DNA from: Empedobacter tilapiae
Lineage (GTDB): Bacteria; Bacteroidota; Bacteroidia; Flavobacteriales; Weeksellaceae
Assembly: GCF_004785645.1 (NCBI RefSeq)
Contig: NZ_SRPE01000003.1
Span: 1 to 64,000 of the forward strand
Length of the DNA: 64,000 bases
Direction: 5' to 3'
Shown here: in pieces, positions 37,616-47,345 of the stretch
How the letters are laid out: each line of letters opens with the position of its first letter
How positions within the stretch are numbered: position 1 is the first letter of the stretch
The notes under the pieces: model-generated
What the model saw: only the letters and a program-made list of their open reading frames with translations
Databases searched by the model: none
Told to the model about the DNA's origin: nothing
Program-made: the position numbers and the translations under genes

Positions 37616-38050
37616 ATGATATACCCTCCTTAGAGGAGGGGTGCCTCCGTATCCGCTTATAAAGAGGTAGCTCCATATGATACTTATTGGAGAGAAGGTT
37701 GTTCTAAAAAAATTCTAAAAATTTTTAAAACTTTGATAAACAGGGCTTATGTATATATATAGGCGGTATTTAGTATTGCCTATATATAACGTAGTCAGAT
37801 ATTCCTATGTCATTTTTGATGGCTGGATTTCAGTAAAGAATTATATCCTAAAGCTGGTAAATAATCAAAGAAACAGCTAATAATTATTTTATAGAAATTG
37901 ATGTGACATAAAAATATTTGTTCATATGGATGATTTAATTAATCCAAATAAGTTAGAGTTGTTGATTTATAGTGTTTTAAAAAAAATAAAATTTTATTGA
38001 ATAAACTGTCATAAGCGACTATTTATAATAAATGAGCATTGGGGCTCAGT
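37616..38050. other. Non-coding region with palindromes, possible replication or transfer origin
   Basis: This 435-bp stretch between the HTH gene and the Rep-like gene has no convincing CDS. It holds a CCCTCCT/AGGAGGG hairpin with a 3-nt loop (37624-37640) and a perfect 11-bp inverted repeat TATATATAGGC/GCCTATATATA with a 13-nt loop (37754-37788). A 24-codon frame at 37926-38000 (MDDLINPNKLELL...) is too short to support. The hairpins next to a HUH endonuclease gene make an origin plausible. Confidence 0.5.
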
Positions 38051-38719
38051 ATGCTTAATTGTAAGGTTATGTGGAAAACAATAGAGTTCTATCAGAGAAC
38101 AAATATCATAAATCTTTCTTATCGTTCTTTAATGAGAAGAATAGATTTGGTACGTGGAATGAATAATGTGTTAAGAAGTAAAGTAATTAATGGTTCAAGA
38201 ACATTATTAATTAATTACGATTACATTCAAGAATATTTTCAAAGAAAAAGAAAATTAAAATTAGGAATTGATGATTTTAATAAAAAAATGGAAAAGAAGG
38301 TTAGAAAGGTTAAGTCTACTTTAATTGTGCCTGATAACATCAGTAAATATAACATTGAATTGAGCATTAATTTTAAAGATGATTATGACCGTGATTATTA
38401 CGAATATATTGTCAAAGATTTATTTCTTAGAACAGCATTTGATATGTTTTATGTGATAGAAGTAGACTCGTTTGGTTATAACCATTTACATATCGGATTA
38501 AAAGGAGATGCGGATGAGCTGAAGTTAATTCTCCAACACACTTACGACAACTTACTTCTACACGATTATGATGGAGAAGAAGAAAAATTATTCTCAAAAC
38601 AAACAAATGTAGCTGTAATCAGAAATAACAATGCTTTCCTCGATTATATTAAGAAGGATGGGGAAATTAAATTCTTATTGAAGAAGCAAAACTTAGAGTT
38701 GTTTGAAGGAGGAAAATAG
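38051..38719 (+). CDS. HUH endonuclease, Rep-like protein
   Basis: A 222-residue protein; the ATG at 38051 is preferred over an upstream in-frame TTG at 38039. The C-terminal half shows the three-motif order of rolling-circle Rep proteins: a hydrophobic strand YNIELSINFKDD (about 98-109), the HUH motif YNHLHIGLKG (about 148), and the Tyr motif AFLDYIKKDGE (about 202) with the YxxK pattern. The N-terminal part (LSYRSLMRRIDLVRGMNNVL) may bind DNA. It probably nicks a nearby hairpin for replication or mobilisation of the excised element. The family assignment is by motif only. A terminator follows, separating it from the cargo operon. Confidence 0.65.
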   Translation: MLNCKVMWKTIEFYQRTNIINLSYRSLMRRIDLVRGMNNVLRSKVINGSRTLLINYDYIQEYFQRKRKLKLGIDDFNKKMEKKVRKVKSTLIVPDNISKYNIELSINFKDDYDRDYYEYIVKDLFLRTAFDMFYVIEVDSFGYNHLHIGLKGDADELKLILQHTYDNLLLHDYDGEEEKLFSKQTNVAVIRNNNAFLDYIKKDGEIKFLLKKQNLELFEGGK

Positions 38720-38741
38720 ATATAAACTATTCAAAGCAATT

Positions 38742-38772
38742 ACCCACTTCTTAATTGATGTGGGTTTTTTAT
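38742..38772 (+). terminator. Terminator before the cargo operon
   Basis: ACCCAC pairs with GTGGGT around a 12-nt loop and runs into a six-T tract. It ends transcription of the Rep-like gene 23-53 nt after its stop and implies that the operon starting at 38803 has its own promoter in the 30 bp that follow or overlapping this hairpin. Confidence 0.75.
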
Positions 38773-38802
38773 TATCTTTACATCAAACGCAATATTAGGT
38801 AG

Positions 38803-41493
38803 ATGGCACTTTCAATAGCAGAGATTGAATCAAACATTCAGGAAGCATTTAGTAATTTTAATCAAGAATCATTCATATACGATTTTCTATTATCTTATGG
38901 AACTCCAAAAGCTACTATAGCTAGTTTAAAGGCTGGTAGAACAAACTTATCAAAAGTTGATGGTGAAATATTGTGGAAGAAAAAGATGTTCTTTAAAATT
39001 GAACAAAAGGTGGATCTGCATGGTACTATTTCCGAGATGAAAGAAACTTCTGGAAGATCTAAAGATAGTCCACGGTTTTTAATCGTTACTGATTTCAAAC
39101 ACTGGTTATCTGTAGATACTCTTACTGGTGATACACTAGATTGTGATTTTGAAGATCTGAAGAAACATTTCGACTTTTATTTACCTTTTGCTGGGATTGA
39201 GAAAGCCCAATATTTAGCAGAGAATCCTGCTGACGTTAAAGCTGCTGAAAAGATGGCCAAGCTTTATGATCAAATTAACACGGATAATGAGTTCGAAACG
39301 GAAGAAGATATTCATCAATTGAACGTGTTCTTATCACGACTATTGTTCTGTTTCTTCGCAGAAGATACTGGAATCTTTGATGATAAAATTTTTACAAATT
39401 CAATTATTAGCAATACCAAAACAGATGCTTCAGACGTTGAAGAATTTGTAAGAGATCTATTCCAAATTCTTAATCTACCAGATGAGGTTCGTCCTACTGA
39501 TAGAGTTTACCTACATAAATTTCCTTATGTAAACGGAGGATTATTCCGTGAGCAATTTATTATACCTCAACTTTCAGTAAAATCTAGAAATCTGATTATT
39601 GAATGTGGAAACTTAGACTGGTCCGAGATAAATCCAGATATATTTGGTTCGATGATTCAGGCTGTGGTTACTACAGATAAGCGAGGTGGATTAGGGATGC
39701 ATTATACAAGTGTTCCAAATATCATGAAGGTTATCAATCCACTATTCTTAGATGATTTACATGAGGAATTAAAAAATGCTACTGGAAATGAGAAACAGCT
39801 ACGACAATTATTAGATCGGTTATCTAAAATAAAAATATTTGATCCTGCATGTGGTTCGGGTAATTTTTTAATTATCGCTTACAAAGAATTACGCTTACTA
39901 GAGAATGAAATTCTTAACCAAATTGCAGTATTAAAAGGAAGTAAAGGTTCTGGAACTTTAGATCTTGGTTCCGAATTTTCATCAATCATTTCTTTGAATC
40001 AATTTTTTGGAATTGAGATTGATGATTTCGCACACGAGATCGCAAGGTTATCATTATGGTTAGCAGAGCACCAAATGAACCAATTGTTCCACAAAGAGTT
40101 TGGATATACTAAACCAGCTTTACCGTTACAAGATTCAGGTAGTATTGTTGGAGGAAATGCGTGTCGTTTAGATTGGGAGCAAGTGTGTCCGAAATCACCA
40201 AATGATGAGATTTATATATTTGGGAATCCTCCATTTTTGGGAGCAAGAAAACAATCTGAAGAACAAAAACAAGATATGGAGTATGTTTTTAGAAATTCAG
40301 AATTAAATTTCAACTCATTAGATTATATCTTAATTTGGTTCTATAAAGCGTCCATTTATATAAAAGGTATGAATAATTCTGTTTATTCATTTGTGTCAAC
40401 TAACTCAATTTGTCAAGGTGAACAAGTTGGTCTTTTTTGGCCTTTTATTTTCAAAAATCGTCTTGAAATTAACTTTGCTTATTCAGCATTTCCTTGGGGT
40501 AATAATGCAAAAAAGAATGCAGTTGTTGCTGTTATTATTGTTTCAATTAAGAATGTTCTTTTGGAGACTAAGAAGAAAATTTTTTCAAAGAATAATATAA
40601 AAATTGTAAATAATATAGGGCCTTATTTAACTGAAAATTCAAATTTAATAATTGAAAAAAGGAGTAAGCCATTTTTGATTGATGATAGGTTAGTTTATGG
40701 TAATCAAGCTATCGATAATGGGTTTTTAGAGTTGGATGTAGAAGGAAAAAGACAGTTATTATTAGAATGTCCTAATGCAATTAAATTTATTAGAAGGTTA
40801 TATGGAGGTAATGATTATATAAATAAAATAGAAAGGTATTGTTTATGGATTGATGAAGAAAATTCAGAAGAAGCTTTGAAAATACCATTTATATATGATA
40901 GGGTTCAGAAGGTACTTGAGTTTAGAAAAAATGGAGGGCAAGTAGCTAAATCACTAATTAATATTCCATTTAGATTTAGATATGTTCACGAATCAACAAC
41001 GGATTTTATTATACTACCTAAAGTTACATCGGTAAATAGAAAATATTTACCAATTTCAATAGTAGAAAAGGATAGTATAGCTTTACAAACTTTACAAGTT
41101 ATTTATAATTTGAATGAATCATTATACTCAATCTTAAGTAGTTGTATTCATATGTTATGGGTTAAGGCAGTAGCAGGAGGGATGAAAACTGATATTGTTT
41201 ATTCTAATCAATTGTGTTTTAATTCATATCCATTTCCAAAAATAACAAAAGCAAAAGAGCAGGAATTGGAAGATTGTGCTTACCAAATATTGGAGGTTCG
41301 TGAGCGTTATCCAGAGAAAACGTTGGCGCAATTGTATGATCCAGAAAAAATGCCAGAAGACCTAAAAGAAGCCCATAGAAAAAATGATTTGGTTGTGGAA
41401 TCGTGTTATCGAGAGAAACCATTCACATCTGATGAAGAACGCTTAGAGTACCTTTTTAAACTTTACGAAAAAATGACTAAAACTGAAAAATGA
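38803..41493 (+). CDS. MmeI-like N6-adenine methyltransferase with N-terminal nuclease motif
   Basis: An 896-residue single-chain restriction-modification protein of the MmeI/type IIL kind. The N-terminal domain has a possible PD-ExK nuclease centre (Asp53, then Glu67-Gln-Lys69 in KIEQKVD) followed by RFLIVTDFKHW. A helical spacer leads to the methyltransferase core with motif I FDPACGSGNF (about 347) and motif IV NPPF (about 475), typical of N6-adenine enzymes. A target-recognition region (about 510-800) and the conserved tail LYDPEKMPEDLKEAHRKND follow. The next gene overlaps its stop by 4 nt. It probably marks self DNA; whether it also cuts depends on whether the nuclease motif is active. 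Confidence 0.85.
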   Translation: MALSIAEIESNIQEAFSNFNQESFIYDFLLSYGTPKATIASLKAGRTNLSKVDGEILWKKKMFFKIEQKVDLHGTISEMKETSGRSKDSPRFLIVTDFKHWLSVDTLTGDTLDCDFEDLKKHFDFYLPFAGIEKAQYLAENPADVKAAEKMAKLYDQINTDNEFETEEDIHQLNVFLSRLLFCFFAEDTGIFDDKIFTNSIISNTKTDASDVEEFVRDLFQILNLPDEVRPTDRVYLHKFPYVNGGLFREQFIIPQLSVKSRNLIIECGNLDWSEINPDIFGSMIQAVVTTDKRGGLGMHYTSVPNIMKVINPLFLDDLHEELKNATGNEKQLRQLLDRLSKIKIFDPACGSGNFLIIAYKELRLLENEILNQIAVLKGSKGSGTLDLGSEFSSIISLNQFFGIEIDDFAHEIARLSLWLAEHQMNQLFHKEFGYTKPALPLQDSGSIVGGNACRLDWEQVCPKSPNDEIYIFGNPPFLGARKQSEEQKQDMEYVFRNSELNFNSLDYILIWFYKASIYIKGMNNSVYSFVSTNSICQGEQVGLFWPFIFKNRLEINFAYSAFPWGNNAKKNAVVAVIIVSIKNVLLETKKKIFSKNNIKIVNNIGPYLTENSNLIIEKRSKPFLIDDRLVYGNQAIDNGFLELDVEGKRQLLLECPNAIKFIRRLYGGNDYINKIERYCLWIDEENSEEALKIPFIYDRVQKVLEFRKNGGQVAKSLINIPFRFRYVHESTTDFIILPKVTSVNRKYLPISIVEKDSIALQTLQVIYNLNESLYSILSSCIHMLWVKAVAGGMKTDIVYSNQLCFNSYPFPKITKAKEQELEDCAYQILEVRERYPEKTLAQLYDPEKMPEDLKEAHRKNDLVVESCYREKPFTSDEERLEYLFKLYEKMTKTEK

Positions 41494-42650
41494 TGTTAAT
41501 CAACCACTACTATAAATTACCACAAGTAACAGAAGGTTCTGCACAGAATACAGCAGAGTTATTCGATACTTTAATTAAAGAACAGTTTTCGAATAAAGAA
41601 CAAATTATAGCACAGCATAAATCGTTAATGGAGTATGTGAAGCAACCTGTTGCTACTTATTTTATTCGATTGTATGGGTCTTTTACAAAAGATAAGTATA
41701 ATAACCTAAGAAGGGGTTTTCTAACGGAATATCTGGATGGAAACAGGATTGTATTTTGTGATAACACATTTGCTTTAAATTTTACTGCTGCAAAAGCCGC
41801 TGGGTTGCCTTATACACGACAAGACATTAATGAGTTTTTGAATCAAAAACAATTAGTGTTTTCGTTTGGTATTACAACAGAAGAAAGAGAGTTAAGTTAT
41901 TATGATCCGAGAGGTGCAAAGCGTCAGAATATAAATCCAGCTGGATGGACTTTGGCCCATATAAAACCAGTTGGGTATGGTTTTAATGGAGATTATCTTC
42001 AAACAACTTTTCCTAATCCAAATCGTGAAGAATGGAACCCGTTAACAAAAGTTAGAACTGTAGAGGATAAATTATCTGAAAATGAATTATCTATTGCTAG
42101 AGCACATTTCTTACGATTGGTTCATCCGTTAAATTCTTTTTTATTACCAAAAAATAATTTGGTGCAATATGAGGGGAAAAGATTAGGAGAAGAAGCTGAT
42201 TTAATCAAATTTGTACACCAATATCTAAAAGAACAATTCCCTGCTGAAATGGACGAGTTAGAAAGTGTAATAATGCATTACGATTTTCCAGAGCCAGCTC
42301 CATTTGGGAATATTAAATGGTTTGGACTAGAGAGAGTTTTAAAAGAACAGGAAATTGAAATAGATCAGTTACTACAAGATCAAGGAATAGATGAGGTTTA
42401 TGAGAATGATTCTTCATTTAAATTATTAAAAACACTTCGTAGTATTGGAATGAAAACGTTTAGGGATGGATTATACCCTGTTTTAAAATCAAATTTAGAT
42501 ACTACAGTTCAAGATATAATAACAGCATATCCACGTTATGCATCATATGCAGAAGGTTCTAAAAAGTCACGTTTAAGCTCAGCAAAAACCATATTCAAAA
42601 ATGGTTTAGAGGAAGAAGCATTAGAGTTAATTGCAAACAGTAGAATTTAA
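41490..42650 (+). CDS. Unknown island protein with HNH-like His/Asn pattern
   Basis: A 386-residue protein I cannot assign. Its central region contains GWTLAHIKPVG (about 150-160) and later HFLRLVHPLNSFLLPKNN (about 209-226), a His...His-Pro-Leu-Asn spacing reminiscent of a beta-beta-alpha-metal (HNH) nuclease, but the usual zinc cysteines are absent. The flanks are helical and charged (EEREL, LEEEALELI). No signal peptide or membrane segment is seen. It overlaps the methyltransferase gene by 4 nt (ATGA) and precedes the KAP NTPase gene by 5 nt, so it is translated as part of the same system. A nuclease role is a guess. Confidence 0.55.
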   Translation: MMLINHYYKLPQVTEGSAQNTAELFDTLIKEQFSNKEQIIAQHKSLMEYVKQPVATYFIRLYGSFTKDKYNNLRRGFLTEYLDGNRIVFCDNTFALNFTAAKAAGLPYTRQDINEFLNQKQLVFSFGITTEERELSYYDPRGAKRQNINPAGWTLAHIKPVGYGFNGDYLQTTFPNPNREEWNPLTKVRTVEDKLSENELSIARAHFLRLVHPLNSFLLPKNNLVQYEGKRLGEEADLIKFVHQYLKEQFPAEMDELESVIMHYDFPEPAPFGNIKWFGLERVLKEQEIEIDQLLQDQGIDEVYENDSSFKLLKTLRSIGMKTFRDGLYPVLKSNLDTTVQDIITAYPRYASYAEGSKKSRLSSAKTIFKNGLEEEALELIANSRI

Positions 42651-42655
42651 GAACT

Positions 42656-44152
42656 ATGGATTCATTAGATTTAAAAATTTCAAACGATAATATCCTTAAA
42701 CAATTTAAAGATCATCTAGAGGAACATACAAACGAACGCATATTATTAAGCGGTCCATTCGGATCAGGAAAGAGTACGTTTATCAATGAGTTTGAGGAGT
42801 TCAATAATGAGGAATATTATTTTATTAAGCTTTATCCAGTAAACTATAGTGTATCCAGTAATGAAGATATTTTTGAATTAATCAAGTTTGATATATTGTT
42901 CGAATTATTATCTAAATACACTGCTGAAATAAAGCTAGAAAAAGAAGATTTTACATTTTGGTTACGTTCTTGGATGTATATTACAAATAGAATGGATCTA
43001 TTCCCTATATTTCATTCTTTATTGTCACTACACGATAAGATTGGTAAACCAGCAGCTGAGTTTCTTAAAATAATGAAAGAAACTGTATCGGATTTTAAGT
43101 CCTATTCAGAAGAAGTTAAAATTGATGAGTTACAGGATATATCCGATTTTATGGATCAAATCATTGATCAAAAAGGAAGTCCATTTGAGATGGATAGCAC
43201 ATCAAAATTTATTTACGATATTATCAATAACAGATTAAAAGCTAGATCTAAAAAAGTAGTGCTTATTATAGATGATTTAGATCGTTTGGATCCAGATCAT
43301 ATATTCAGATTATTTAACATTTTTAGTGCGCATACTAATTCTATAACAGGAGAAAATAAGTTTGGTTTTGATAAGGTAGTTTTTATTTGCGATATCGAGA
43401 ATATTAGAAAAATCTATAAACACAAATATGGGTCTGGAGTTGATTTTGAAGGGTATATTGATAAGTTTTATTCATCAACACCGTTTACATTTAATAATTT
43501 TAATTCTATTTCAGATAAGATTTATAATTATATTGAACAAATAGAAGTTTCAGGTTGTGATCCAGAATATATTAAGTCTGATTGGTTCCGAATTTCAATC
43601 AAGAGTCTTTTAAAAATATTGCTACTACACAAAAAAATTAGTCTAAGAGAGATTGCTTGTAAGAATAGGTTTTTTATTGAAAAACATACTTTTTTTCCTC
43701 ACCCGAATAATTTTATATCAAATCAATTTGAAGCTTTCGTATTACTTTCTGTAGTTAAGGACTATGTAAATGGATGGAATAATCTCTTTGAAATTTTTAA
43801 AGAAATCAAGGAGAATAATGATCATATACTATATACTAAAAATCACCTCGGAGAAAATCGGTTACTTTTAACGGATTTAGATCTTAACTATTTGATAGGA
43901 TCACTTTTCGTGTTTATTATATTGAATCCAGAAAAAGAAATAAGTAGAAGTGATTTTGATAGCGAATATAAAAATCTTTACATAAAAGAATATAATTTGA
44001 CTTTTAGGTATTCTTTAATTAGGTCTAATTATAGTCTAAGTTCTTATGTATATAGAATATTTAAAGCGGATTTAAATAGAGATGAGAATCCAAATATTTA
44101 TGATTTTATATTTAAAGCACTTGAGAATTTAAAAAAATTTGACTTTTACTAG
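42656..44152 (+). CDS. KAP-family P-loop NTPase
   Basis: A 498-residue STAND-like ATPase of the KAP family. The Walker A is LSGPFGSGKSTFINEF (about 33-48). The Walker B region VVLIIDDLDRLDPDHIFRLF (about 200-219) shows the KAP-typical DDLDR. A helical insert lies between them. KAP NTPases recur in bacterial defence systems, where they are thought to sense or couple phage signals to nucleases. There is no clear transmembrane segment. The gene sits 5 nt after the unknown His-rich protein gene and 12 nt before the helicase gene. Confidence 0.82.
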   Translation: MDSLDLKISNDNILKQFKDHLEEHTNERILLSGPFGSGKSTFINEFEEFNNEEYYFIKLYPVNYSVSSNEDIFELIKFDILFELLSKYTAEIKLEKEDFTFWLRSWMYITNRMDLFPIFHSLLSLHDKIGKPAAEFLKIMKETVSDFKSYSEEVKIDELQDISDFMDQIIDQKGSPFEMDSTSKFIYDIINNRLKARSKKVVLIIDDLDRLDPDHIFRLFNIFSAHTNSITGENKFGFDKVVFICDIENIRKIYKHKYGSGVDFEGYIDKFYSSTPFTFNNFNSISDKIYNYIEQIEVSGCDPEYIKSDWFRISIKSLLKILLLHKKISLREIACKNRFFIEKHTFFPHPNNFISNQFEAFVLLSVVKDYVNGWNNLFEIFKEIKENNDHILYTKNHLGENRLLLTDLDLNYLIGSLFVFIILNPEKEISRSDFDSEYKNLYIKEYNLTFRYSLIRSNYSLSSYVYRIFKADLNRDENPNIYDFIFKALENLKKFDFY

Positions 44153-44164
44153 AACTAAACTACT

Positions 44165-46096
44165 ATGGAAAATATTATACAGGTATCCTACGGTCAAACG
44201 GGCCAATCAACAATAGAAAATAACATGGGGATGAGAGAAATGCAAGCAAAAGCATTTCAAGCACGTCTTAGTCAATTGTTATTAATAAAAGCACCACCAG
44301 CGTCAGGGAAATCGCGTGCGTTGATGTTTATTGCATTAGATAAGCTAATTAATCAAGGGATTAAAAAAGTGATTGTAGCTGTTCCAGAAAGATCAATTGG
44401 TAGTTCTTTCAGTAAAACGGATCTTACATCTTCTGGTTTTTTTGCAAATTGGGAACCAAATGATCAATACAATTTGTGTACAGCTGGTGCTGATGGTTCA
44501 AAAAGCAAAGTGGATGCTTTCGTAAATTTTATGAAAGGTAATGAGAGAATTTTAATCTGTACCCATGCAACATTACGATTTGCTTACGAATCTTTACATG
44601 ATGAAGATTTCAACGATTGTTTAATTGCAATTGATGAATTTCATCACGTATCTGCTTCTGGAGATAATATTCTTGGGACACTTTTGCGTAGTCTGATTAA
44701 TAACTCATCAGTACATATTGTAGCGATGACTGGTTCTTATTTCCGAGGTGATTCTATACCTGTATTAATGCCTGAGGATGAAGCTAAATTTACTAAAGTA
44801 ACCTATAATTATTACCAACAATTAAATGGATACAAACATCTTAAATCACTTGGTATAGGGTATCATTTTTATCAAGGAAAATATTATACTGCGATTAATG
44901 AAGTTCTTGATACAGATAAGAAGACTATTCTACACATTCCTAATGTTAATTCGGGAGAATCTACTAAAGATAAATATGAAGAGGTTGATCGTATTATTGA
45001 TATGATTGGAGAAGTAGATCACATAGATAGTGATACAGGTCTAATACATGTGAAACGTTTTAAAGATGGTGAAATTATAAAAATTGCTGATTTGGTTAAT
45101 GATGATCCAGCAATAAGACAACGTATACAAAACTTTATCAGAACCATTGAAAAAGAGGAAGATGTAGATTTAATTATTGCATTGGGTATGGCGAAAGAAG
45201 GTTTTGACTGGCCATATTGTGAACATGCATTAACAGTTGGTTACCGTGGGTCATTAACGGAAATCGTTCAAATTATTGGACGTTGTACGAGAGATTCATC
45301 GAATAAAAGTCATGCGCAGTTTACTAACTTATTATCTCAACCAGATGCACAGAGTGATGATGTGGTAAATGCGGTGAATAATATGTTAAAAGCAATTACA
45401 GCTTCATTGCTAATGGAACAGGTAATGGCACCGAACTTTAATTTCAAATTAAAAAAGGAAGATGATGATTTAGCTAAACCAGGAGAAATTATTATTCCTC
45501 CAGCTGACGGGAAGAGAATCACGAAGAGAGTAGCAAAAATTATCGAAGATGATTTAGTGGATTTAAAAGCATCTATACTACAAGATAAAGATGTGTCTAA
45601 AGCTATTGTAGGAACGATAGATCCAGAAGTAATTAATAAAGTTCTAATACCAAAGGTTATTAAAACCAAATACCCAGAATTAGATGATAAAGAGTTAGAA
45701 GATGTACGCAGACATGTTGTAACAGATTCAGCTTTCAAAACTGGTGAAGTTAAAGAAGTAGGTGGTAAAAAATTTATTACACTTGCGGATAAATTTATTA
45801 ATATAGATGAAATTGATATTGATTTAATTGATACGATTAATCCTTTTCAAAAGGCTTTCGAGATTTTGTCTAAATCAGTTACGGTTCCAGTATTGAAAGC
45901 GATACAAGAAGTATTACTAGCATCTAAAATTAAGATTAGTGAAGAGGAAGCATTGATCACATGGCCAAAGATAGTTGCATTTGTTGAAGAGAATAAACGT
46001 GAACCAAGTTTAAATTCTTCGGATTTGTTAGAACTTAGGTTGGCAGAAGTGTTAGTTTATTTAAGAGATAAGAAACGAAAGGCAGCAAATGGATAA
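44165..46096 (+). CDS. Superfamily 2 DEAD/DEAH-type helicase
   Basis: A 643-residue SF2 helicase. Motif I is IKAPPASGKSRALMF (about 42-56), motif Ia region VIVAVPERSIG, motif II IDEFHHV (DEFH, about 158), motif III IVAMTGSY, and motif VI IIGRCTRDS (about 370). The C-terminal 45 residues (EALITWPKIVAFVEENKREP... to the end) resemble a short module that recurs at the N-terminus of the next protein. It is expected to move along or unwind DNA using ATP. The gene overlaps the GIY-YIG gene by 8 nt, so the two are translated together. Confidence 0.88.
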   Translation: MENIIQVSYGQTGQSTIENNMGMREMQAKAFQARLSQLLLIKAPPASGKSRALMFIALDKLINQGIKKVIVAVPERSIGSSFSKTDLTSSGFFANWEPNDQYNLCTAGADGSKSKVDAFVNFMKGNERILICTHATLRFAYESLHDEDFNDCLIAIDEFHHVSASGDNILGTLLRSLINNSSVHIVAMTGSYFRGDSIPVLMPEDEAKFTKVTYNYYQQLNGYKHLKSLGIGYHFYQGKYYTAINEVLDTDKKTILHIPNVNSGESTKDKYEEVDRIIDMIGEVDHIDSDTGLIHVKRFKDGEIIKIADLVNDDPAIRQRIQNFIRTIEKEEDVDLIIALGMAKEGFDWPYCEHALTVGYRGSLTEIVQIIGRCTRDSSNKSHAQFTNLLSQPDAQSDDVVNAVNNMLKAITASLLMEQVMAPNFNFKLKKEDDDLAKPGEIIIPPADGKRITKRVAKIIEDDLVDLKASILQDKDVSKAIVGTIDPEVINKVLIPKVIKTKYPELDDKELEDVRRHVVTDSAFKTGEVKEVGGKKFITLADKFINIDEIDIDLIDTINPFQKAFEILSKSVTVPVLKAIQEVLLASKIKISEEEALITWPKIVAFVEENKREPSLNSSDLLELRLAEVLVYLRDKKRKAANG

Positions 46097-47345
46097 GAAG
46101 AGATACACATCATTAGAAGAAATCTTCTCAGATGATAGTCTTGGGTTGTTAAACGTAAAGCCAGCTGCACAAGTTATTTCTGAGGATGAAAGGTTAATTA
46201 ATTCGTTTCAAGAAATTATTGAGTTCTACGAAGTGAATAATCGTGAGCCACATAAGAAAAATGGTTTTAAAGAACGTATGTTACATTCCAGATTAGAAGG
46301 GTTAAGAACGAATGAATCTCATATAAAGAAATTATCTTCGTTTGATATTTATAGTTTTTTGCCATCGCTTGATTTAGAGGATGAAACTACAGTAGAGAAT
46401 ACAATTGAGGAAAAACCTACAGTTGAAATTACATCAGTCCAAGATATACTGGATTTAGATCCATTTGGATTATTAGGTGGAGGATCAGCTGAGCAATTGG
46501 GTATTTTCGAATTAAATCATGTTACAGCACATAAGGATCGTGAGAAGACTGATGAGGTAGCGAAAAGAAAACGCTGTAAAGATTTCGATCAATATGAGCC
46601 ATTGTTTAAAAAAGTTCATGAGGAGTTAAAATCTGGTGAGCGTAAGTACATTGATTTTACCATTGGAACATTAAAGGAGAATACATTTTACCTTCATAAA
46701 GGAATGATCTTCTTTATCGAATCAATTGATTGGTCCAGAGAAAATAGCTTTAAAGAAGATGGAACTCGTGTAAGAAAAGACGGAAGAACAAGATGTATTT
46801 TTGAGAACGGTACGGAATCGAATATGTTGTATCGTTCGGTAGAGAAAATGATGTATAATGACGCAGGAAAAGCAATTACACATCCAATATCAGGTACGGA
46901 GGATTATTTGTTTAATCAAGCTAATTTGGTACAGGAAGATGACGTAGCAACAGGTTACATTTATATCCTACAATCAAAATCACCGAATCAATTTATTCAA
47001 GCAATTCCGAATTTACATAAGATTGGTTTTTCTACAACACCAGTCAGAACTAGGATTAACAATGCTAAGAATGAACCGACATATCTAATGGATGAGGTAC
47101 ATCTATTGTCCGAGATCAAAACGTATAATTTGAACCCACAAAAGTTTGAGTCAATTATTCATCGTGTTTTTGGTGAGGTATGTGTTGATTTAGAAGTTGC
47201 AGATAAGTATGGAATAAAACATAAACCCAAGGAATGGTTTTCTGTACCGTACTCAGTGATAGATGAGGTTATTGATCGTATACTTGATGAAAGTATCTTG
47301 GGATTCTCTTATGATCCTAAAAAGATGTATTTAGTTAAAAGATGA
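46089..47345 (+). CDS. GIY-YIG nuclease (T5orf172-like)
   Basis: A 418-residue protein with a C-terminal GIY-YIG domain (about 295-405): TGYIYILQSKSP, LHKIGFSTTPVRTRINNAKNEP with the catalytic Arg, and KFESIIHRVFGEV with the conserved Glu. The layout matches the T5orf172 branch. The N-terminal part (about 30-80) has FQEIIEFYEVNNREPHKKNG...RMLHSRLEGLR, similar to the last residues of the upstream helicase. Two related short segments, YTSLEEIFSDDSLGLL (about 6-21) and ITSVQDILDLDPFGLL (about 118-133), flank it. It overlaps the helicase gene by 8 nt and the next gene by 4 nt, and is the likely DNA-cutting effector. Confidence 0.85.
   Translation: MDKKRYTSLEEIFSDDSLGLLNVKPAAQVISEDERLINSFQEIIEFYEVNNREPHKKNGFKERMLHSRLEGLRTNESHIKKLSSFDIYSFLPSLDLEDETTVENTIEEKPTVEITSVQDILDLDPFGLLGGGSAEQLGIFELNHVTAHKDREKTDEVAKRKRCKDFDQYEPLFKKVHEELKSGERKYIDFTIGTLKENTFYLHKGMIFFIESIDWSRENSFKEDGTRVRKDGRTRCIFENGTESNMLYRSVEKMMYNDAGKAITHPISGTEDYLFNQANLVQEDDVATGYIYILQSKSPNQFIQAIPNLHKIGFSTTPVRTRINNAKNEPTYLMDEVHLLSEIKTYNLNPQKFESIIHRVFGEVCVDLEVADKYGIKHKPKEWFSVPYSVIDEVIDRILDESILGFSYDPKKMYLVKR

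Noticed and set aside
37926-38000. 24-codon frame (MDDLINPNKLELLIYSVLKK...).
   Set aside because: Too short to support and without a family match; kept only as a possible relic in the non-coding region.
45337-45738. 133-residue frame antisense to the helicase gene.
   Set aside because: Ser/Thr/Ile-rich shadow of a well-supported SF2 helicase; no start context.
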